Source of the DNA: Hydnum rufescens UP504
Lineage: Eukaryota; Basidiomycota; Agaricomycetes; Cantharellales; Hydnaceae
Direction of reading: 5' to 3'
Assembly: GCA_014904985.1 (NCBI GenBank)
Contig: MU128930.1
Coordinates: forward strand, 1 to 64,000
DNA length: 64,000 nucleotides
Part shown: in pieces, positions 57,380-64,000 of the stretch
Numbering within the stretch: the stretch's first letter is position 1
Layout of the letters: each line of letters starts with the position of its first letter
Notes under the pieces: generated by a model
Database searches by the model: none
Seen by the model: only the letters and a program-made list of their open reading frames with translations
What the model was told of the DNA's origin: nothing
Position numbers and translations under genes: made by a program

Positions 57380-58116
57380 TATTTGCTTGTGGATCTATTT
57401 GCTTTCGATTTTCTTGTTGGTATTTGCCAACACGCCCTTCCCTCGCTTTAAGCGGTGCCCTCATGTCTTACATTATTAATCATTGTTCATAACGGTGAAA
57501 TTGTATGGTTTTTCGTTTTCACAAAGACCGTCTAGACGCTACCGGAATCAAATTTCGCACTGACATGAGCGCACGTCGTCATAACGTCCATCCCAGACTC
57601 CTGATCAGTCCCGAATGACGGCCAAGGACTGATCAGCGGTCTAGAGCGATCTCTGCTTGGGCTTCTCCCACACCATCTAGGCGACCCTAGTCCACCTCAT
57701 CAATACTTTGATGCTAGTATGACTGAAGCACGTACTGCCACGCGCAGTCTTGTATTCGTGGTGGACGTGATAGCCAAATACCGTCCAACATCCTGCCGTA
57801 CTCAATGAAATTACTGGTCAATTGGGGCCGTCCACTTCTTCATCTTCTGTCAGCAAGATTCAATACATGATTGCCAAATCACCGGGGCTATGCATTTCAG
57901 CGACGCTGATGCTGCTCCCGACTTGGGGACTTGGGGCGTCCTGGCTTGGATCCCAAACGAGGCTGTTCGTAGGCTATGTCAATTGATTTTTGACTCAAGT
58001 GGCTGTCCGGCGTTTAACTTCACGTAAAATGCTTCTTTGAGCGAGGAAATTGGCTCTATAAAGCTGGTACACTAGTCTCCTCGCCAGTTCTAACAATCCA
58101 CTGCATATCTCGTACC
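57380..58116 (+). promoter_or_regulatory. Intergenic region and TATA box of NIS1-like gene b
   Basis: The 3' flank of the GMC gene comes first; the promoter has TATAAA at 58057-58062, about 55 bp before the ATG, the same spacing as copy a. No gene is seen between. Confidence 0.55.
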
Positions 58117-58624
58117 ATGTGGTTTAATTCGTTCTCCACGCTTGCCATCCTCGCCGTCTCTCTTCTTAATTTCACTCCAACGGAGGCTATCATCACAGGC
58201 GTTTCCGCGCCGAAGTCAACGCTCCATCCTGGCCACACATTCAACGTAACGTTCTTCACCGAGAACCACATCATCAATAACGCCCAGTACTACGCTCTTT
58301 TTGGCGTCACACCAAGCACCAAGCCAGACCAGGTCATGGGCATACTACTCAACGAAGGGTTCGACTTGGTAACAAGCGGGCACTCCCAGACCGGGCATGG
58401 AAGTTTCCCGGTCACCCTCGCGATTCCGCCCGGCTTTGTGACTGAGACTGGGAAGACACAGGCATACATACTCAACACCGCAGTCTTTGGAACGGTATGT
58501 GTTGGCGGAATTCATCGGTTTACCGAGATTCGAGCTGACTGTGACGTGCAAACTCCAGGCGGGTGTAGTGAACGGTTTGACTGAACCGATCTTCACGGCC
58601 AACATCACTATTGCTTCGGCATGA
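58117..58624 (+). CDS. NIS1-like secreted protein, copy b
   Basis: This is a paralogue of 53317-53826 and also 147 residues after splicing (exons 58117-58494 and 58559-58624). The first 20 residues are almost the same signal peptide, and the mature part keeps ISAP-like, FFTENHIINN, YALFGVTP, GHSQTGHG and FTANITIAS. Most differences cluster in the mature part (for example GTLLGQG to GILLNEG and the KVTVRIPKG to PVTLAIPPG change). Its intron is 64 nt, so unlike copy a it must be spliced to keep the C-terminus. That equal end in both copies after splicing supports the intron model. It is likely secreted by the same route and regulated by the similar TATA promoter. Confidence 0.75.
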
Positions 58625-59068
58625 GGAGGTAGGTTTTAAGCAGCTTGTTTTGTTCTGTCCCAGAATTCATGACATGTGTCTTCGGCTAGGTGTAGGATAT
58701 CCACTCAAAAATGTGTATCTCGCTGATGTAGCGGTGTTCCAGTGATGTACTATAGTTTCCCCTGCCCCCAGTCTGGTGATCAGTTGGACTGTACTGAAAA
58801 ATGCCCCATAATTATAATTACCCTGTGCTGAGGAATTGCTTCGACATGGCAGAAGAGTTGACGGCGAATGGCCGCTCGTAGACAGTGTACAATTCGAGGG
58901 GATGTGGTCAAGCGAGTAGCAACGCCTATCGGCAATTGCCGCCCTCCCACCTTTCTGGCATGGATTCCTGACCACAAAACCCATTGTTGCAGCAACAGAA
59001 CGCATACCTATTCACAGCTGCATACTTGGAATCAAAACACTCCCCGATGCCCCAACACCATTCTCGCA

Positions 59069-62000
59069 ATGCTCCCAATTCTGAATCCTTTCGAGCAACT
59101 CCCCGCCCCTGCATTCGACGCATTCGTAGTCGATGTTACGACGGCCATTCGCAATGCCTTGAACCCACCCGTTGCACCTATACCACCGCGCGCTGCTGCC
59201 CGCATTCCAGGCATCGAGTCCTCTACACCTGACCGTTCGACTGTGTTCTCCCCAAACCCCACCTCTCCCGACGTGGGGGTCGACGAAATAGATAATAGCG
59301 ATGAAGAGGAAGAAGTTGGGTCGGTGGATTTGGATGCACTTTCCTGCGCGTCTCTTTCCTCGGGTCCTTCTCAGCCGGAGGGCTACTCCAATCTGTCTAG
59401 TGGCTCCTCTGCGTCTGGAGATAAAGCAGATTTGGACCACAAGGACACCCCACAGTGGATACTTGACGATGAGGAAGGCCCAGCTGAAGGCGAAGAGCAA
59501 GGAGAGGAACAAGAACAAGAGGAGGAAGAACAAGAAGAACAAGAGGACGAGGACAATGGCTCCGCTGACGATAGCTTCGTTCGTCAACGGTCGATCGGCT
59601 CTGACAGCAATATCTCGGTTCCTCCGCCCAAATCCAGCACCAATGCGAAAGGCAAAGCACGCGCAATTGACGAAGGTCCTGGTGTCCAAGCTCTCCAGGG
59701 TATATCAGAGCGATTACACGCACATCCCGAGCTCTTTGCATCCCAGTCATCGTCCGAGGATGGTGATGAATATGAAGACCTGGGCTCCTATGGTGAGAAT
59801 GAGGAGCAAGGAGGCGAAAATGAAGATTACTACGTGCGCCAGCACTCTAGCGAGTACAGTGATCGCAGTGGATCCCTCAACTGGAACCAGGGAGACGAGG
59901 ACAGAATATTCTCGGGGGAGGAGCCAGACAGTTCCGATAACAGTCCGCTCAGATCTCTCGGGGATGACCCAGACCAGCCTATTGAGCTATCCGATAGCGA
60001 AGCGGATGAAAGCAAACACCCATATTCCCCAGTCAACCGGAATGCTCGATCTCGATCAACTTCCATCTCCAAATCCTCTAGAGGATCAGATGATCTTCGA
60101 AGGAGAGCAATCTAATGATGTCGCAGCCCCTGCATCACAGGATCACGCTAATTCTCGAGTTGCTGCGCAAGCATCTCAGGCTGTGGCGTATACTCATCTT
60201 GTGGCCGACTACAACGATGCAGACGAAGAGTCGGAATCTGACAGTTCGGTGCGGGATGAGAATGCGTCGCCGTATGCCAAACAAGACTGGTCGGGGAATG
60301 GGCTGCTGCGTGGTACGTCCCTCACATTCACTTCAGGGGAGGCAGTTACACATTAACATCTATAGGCACTGAAACAACAGATTTTGCATTTCCTAGCATG
60401 ATCAACGACTATGACGATGAAGATGAGGATGTCGATTTTAGTGACACTGGTGAGAACTTTATGTCTAGTTAATGGTTACAAAGGTCAGGGAGCAATATCT
60501 GTATCAGATCATATCTTAAACGGCAGACCTGCTGGAGACCAAGCCGAGTACAGATCGCCAACTGCCCGGGTTGGAGAAATCTCCATCATCCACGTGCGTC
60601 GCTCTTTGTATTTTACTATGATCTATCTCATAGTGTAGTTCCGCATAGGCCTTGGAGCTGTTGCGTGCACCGATTGACCAGGGAACAGAAAATGGGGAAG
60701 TCTCTCAGCATGTGGGATTCCCCGATCCGAATTTACCACCACCTCCTACGGAATTGATCACCCCTCATATTGAGCATGACTCACGACCGATATTCGAAGG
60801 TACTTCCACCAGCAACATTGCGCAACCTTCTGCCACACCTGCTCTTTCAGAGAAACCCATCCAGTCTTTCCCAGGAATCAGCTTCGATGCCGACGAAACA
60901 AGTATCCCATCTTTTGACATGTTCCATGCTTCCGACCAGCAGATACAGTCTCGCTCGTCCTCTCCGGAAAACGGGATTTTCGATCCTGAGACGCCGGGTG
61001 AACCAGGAGAGTCCTTGATAGAGGACATCTATGTTGCCTCTCATGGGTATGACGAATCTACACCTTCTACTCTCCCTGATACGGACCTCGTTCTTGCGTC
61101 TCCACGTCCCAGCACGAGGGCCCATTTGATACCCCGTGGTCAGGATCACAACCAACAAGCACCTTCGAAGCCTCCTCCGTCGGCGGCTGCAGGTGTGATG
61201 TATTCCACAGCGATTGCAGTCGATGAGCCAGCTATCTCTTCTCTTATTCCCCAGATAGTATCCCACGATGACCGTGAGCAACTGAGCCCCGAAGATATGG
61301 TCGAGGAAGGATATTCTGGTGATGGCACTCGAGCGGTGGACGATCCACGGGACTCTGACTTTTCCCTTGACGTTATGGATGCTTCAGCTGCCCCGTTGTC
61401 CGTTCCGCCGGTCAGTGCGATGCCTGACGATTTCTCAGGCGAGCCCGGAATTCCACATTCCCCCTCCGAATCATCATCAGATTTTTTTATGCGTACCCAA
61501 CCCACGGATCCGGCGCCAATTGCTCTGCTGTCTGCTCCCCTTGCGATGCATCCTTCCAATGGTCAGGTGAATAACGCGTTGTCGTTGGATGTATCGGTTA
61601 CCCGCTCAGTTTCTCCTGCATCGAGCTTGAGGAGTCATCCATCTGCTTCAACTCCTCAGTCCTCATTTTCGGCAAATGCCCCCTCACTAGATAAATTGGC
61701 CCCGGATGCCTCATCCTCACCGACTTCCATTGGGCCCTGGGTGACTGCAATAGTCCCGAAAGAGGCTTCCGCAGAGATTCTGGATCCGACCCATGGAATG
61801 AATGGCGTGGTGACCTTTGATAAAGATATAACGGATGTGTTTCCCCCTGGGAATCCATGACTAGTGACCTTGATCATGTACCGTCCCCCCAAGCCATCGA
61901 CAACACAGCCGCCGTTGACAGGATCGACATTCATGAAATTCCCTCTGGTCGATACGATTCACTACGGGCCGGACGGATAGAAGACGCTTCTCAATATTCT

Positions 62001-63995
62001 ATGGTGGATTCCTCAGGGAGAGGAGCCAGGGAATGGTAATTCGGTGGTGGAGGCAGTCGAGCCATCTTCTCATGGCGTGTCTGATGTCGACACCGACAAT
62101 ATGGCTTCCCGTTGTGAACGGTCGCCTCATAATGCAGCCTCGGAAAGTGGTTCTGGAACCACCGATGATCAAGAACGGTCGGTTTCCCCGCTATTAAACT
62201 GAGAATTTCCATACATTTATACCTGTTGCTCCAGAAGACAGCCTGAACCTGACAGTGCAGAAGCGGCTTCCATTTTAAGTGACGACCGGCCAACCCCACG
62301 CCCAACTTCGCTCCTCAGTCTTCATGCTGAGATCGATGACTTCATTGATGATGCATCGTCCCAATCTGGTGGGCGTGCGATCGGGGATGTGGTCCACGAT
62401 GCCTCATCTGCGTTCTCATCGTCCCGAGGTGGAACCCCAACTGCGAGGAAACGGAAGCGAAAAACATCGTTGCTCGTAGATCAAGGAAGCCCTGCTCTTA
62501 ACACACGATCCCGAACCAAAGGGTCATCAGATCACATTGGTGACCAAGACTCTCGTCCTGGTTCCCCTTCCTCAACGACGAGCTGGGCCAGTGACACGAG
62601 CAGGCTCATGAAGTTGGCGGGACGGCAAGGGGCTGGCCAGCAACAACGAACGCAGCGCGACTCCTCCGTCGCATCAGCCGCATCCATTGCTGCTGCATCT
62701 CAGGAATCATCTCCACGTCCGTATGTGCTTTTATCTAGGCCTCACATTCATCATCATCGTACCGCGTCTACGCCGGGGGTCTCTGGTAGCAATCGGGCGG
62801 CGCCAAACAGTTTAGTTACATCTCACGTCACTCGGTCCCAATGTCGATTCCATAAAATCTCCGCGCCAGGACTGATCCCGGGTGAAGTGGTTCACTTTGT
62901 CGTACCATATTGCTCTCTAAGCGCCACAGATGTCATGAAAGAGGAGGGAATTATCGACTGCGGTATTGCGAGCGATGCAGATAACCGAAACAAGGTCACG
63001 GACGTATCTCATCTCGATACAACATTGGCTAGTGTTCTTCGGAAGCTGGTTGGGCCTGACTTGATGCATGAGGAAGTTTGCGGTTATCTGCCCTTTGACT
63101 CAGTGTCCCACTCACATCCGCCGCCTTTCCCTCTCCGACCGAATCCTCTACAGCCACCCGTCGTGGCCATAAACGAAAATTAAGCCGATTGAGGCTTGGT
63201 CTACGCGATGCGTTGGATGAAGACGCCGGTGATGATGACCCTATCGCGGGATCTTCCACGACCCCGAGGTCCTCGCCCATTCGTAAACCACACTCATTCT
63301 CTTCGCACGAAAGCCTGGACCGCTATGAACGTTTTTCTGAATCTGACGTATCCAAGCCTACTTTCGAACGATAGTGAAAAGGGGTCCCACTCCGTAGCCG
63401 ACTACCAATCGTCCGGACGTGGTAGTACAGGGCAAACCGCATGGTCCAAAACTGTCGCACAAACCGTACATCGATCTTAATACGAGGAATCGAGTATCCG
63501 ATGCCCAGTAGAAGACGAGGATGGAACTCACGAGAGTGAAGCTGAGGAATACCGGGACACTCCCCCTGTTAGTTCTTCCGAATTCGGCACTCCACCTCCA
63601 GTCGTTCCGTCAAGCACATCGAAGCATTCCTCTAAGCGGAAGAGAAGAGTTCGGGACAGCGGAGCCCTCTTGTACAAGCCTGGGAGTGATGAGTCCGACC
63701 ACGATGGGTCTGGTTCTGATACTATCCTTCGGCCGAAACCCAAAAGGCGTCGCCAGAGACTCAGCACAGTGGCTCGCTTGAAAGAGAATGGCTTCAGGGG
63801 TATCGAAAGGCTGAGCTTGAACCAGTGCTAGAGGTGCCCGACACCGGTGGAGCGAGTGCGTCTGGGAGCTCCAGTCTTGGAGCTGAGCCAGCGGTGCCCA
63901 TCCCCGCTCCGTCTGCACCAGGAACCGAAGACAAGCCTCGACGGCTACTTCCCAGTTGGATACCTCGGCTGTGGTCACGTGATGGTCGTGATTAG
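59069..63995 (+). CDS. Large acidic Ser-rich protein of unknown function
   Basis: I do not recognise the family. The start reads MLPILNPFEQLPAPAFDAFV, a conserved-looking helical N-terminus, followed by several hundred residues of Glu/Asp/Ser-rich disordered sequence with a Glu run (EGEEQGEEQEQEEEEQ near 59.5 kb). Introns can be placed at about 60314-60365, 60451-60482 and 60600-60640. Near the C-terminus is a compact block with RSQCRFHKISAPGLIPGEVV, FVVPYCSLS and LASVLRKLVGPDLMHEE. KR-rich, nuclear-signal-like stretches follow (HSSKRKRRVRD; KPKRRRQ), and the end is LPSWIPRLWSRDGRD before the stop at 63995. This suggests a nuclear protein. Frame changes near 60065, 61855, 62030, 63400 and 63760 are not explained by clear introns, so the model is approximate. 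Confidence 0.65.
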
Positions 63996-64000
63996 ACTGT

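Noticed and set aside
1..64000. CRISPR arrays, bacterial operons, ribosome binding sites
   Set aside because: No regularly spaced short repeats were seen, and the spliced genes show this is a eukaryotic nuclear sequence.

Overview
The window is nuclear DNA of a filamentous fungus, almost certainly an Agaricomycete. The genes carry many short introns of about 45-80 nt with GT-AG borders. Protein features such as a Nab2-type CCCH protein, a stand-alone arginine CPSase, a TPX2-domain protein, AA3-type GMC oxidoreductases, NIS1-like secreted proteins and an expanded BTB family all fit a basidiomycete. A Rhizoctonia/Ceratobasidiaceae-like plant-associated fungus is my best guess, but that is inference from family character and not a database result.

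Layout. (1) 1.9-9.7 kb: a tandem array of five minus-strand BTB/POZ genes plus one fragment. One copy is intact (8790-9353), two have a single frame break, and two are clear pseudogenes. Each copy keeps a TATA promoter block, and three keep a small 5'-UTR intron. (2) 9.7-12.4 kb: non-coding repeats, namely a 915-bp foldback element with arms of about 275 bp, a second inverted-repeat element with a Pol III-like promoter, and a 1-kb block also found at 5-6 kb. (3) 16.0-17.0 kb: a Pho80/Pcl-like cyclin, followed by about 9.4 kb without a recognisable gene. I suspect an unidentified split gene at about 23.4-25.7 kb in that stretch. (4) 26.4-40.5 kb: housekeeping genes, namely a Nab2-like poly(A)-RNA-binding protein, the arginine-specific carbamoyl-phosphate synthase large subunit, a GNAT acetyltransferase divergent from it, a TPX2-domain protein and a small unknown protein. 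(5) 41.0-58.6 kb: a lineage-specific cluster of secreted proteins. It contains an intact 13-exon GMC oxidoreductase, three GMC pseudogene copies, a near-intact GMC copy, and two near-identical NIS1-like secreted proteins, each lying downstream of a GMC copy. The cluster is broken up by a 1.19-kb near-identical direct repeat that carries a TA-flanked MITE. (6) 59.1-64.0 kb: a long acidic, Ser-rich protein of unknown function.

Two assembly points matter to anyone using the window. Several conserved genes (CPSase, cyclin, GNAT, TPX2, the last gene) are broken by isolated one-base indels, often in homopolymers, so some apparent pseudogenes may be sequence errors. The block from about 44.05 to 48.39 kb, which ends at a 25-N gap, is an error-rich inverted repeat that looks like uncorrected long-read sequence rather than a real locus.

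Functionally, the genes do not form one pathway. The most biologically interesting unit is the repeated pairing of a secreted flavin oxidoreductase gene with a NIS1-like effector gene. The BTB array shows birth-and-death evolution with the promoter conserved.
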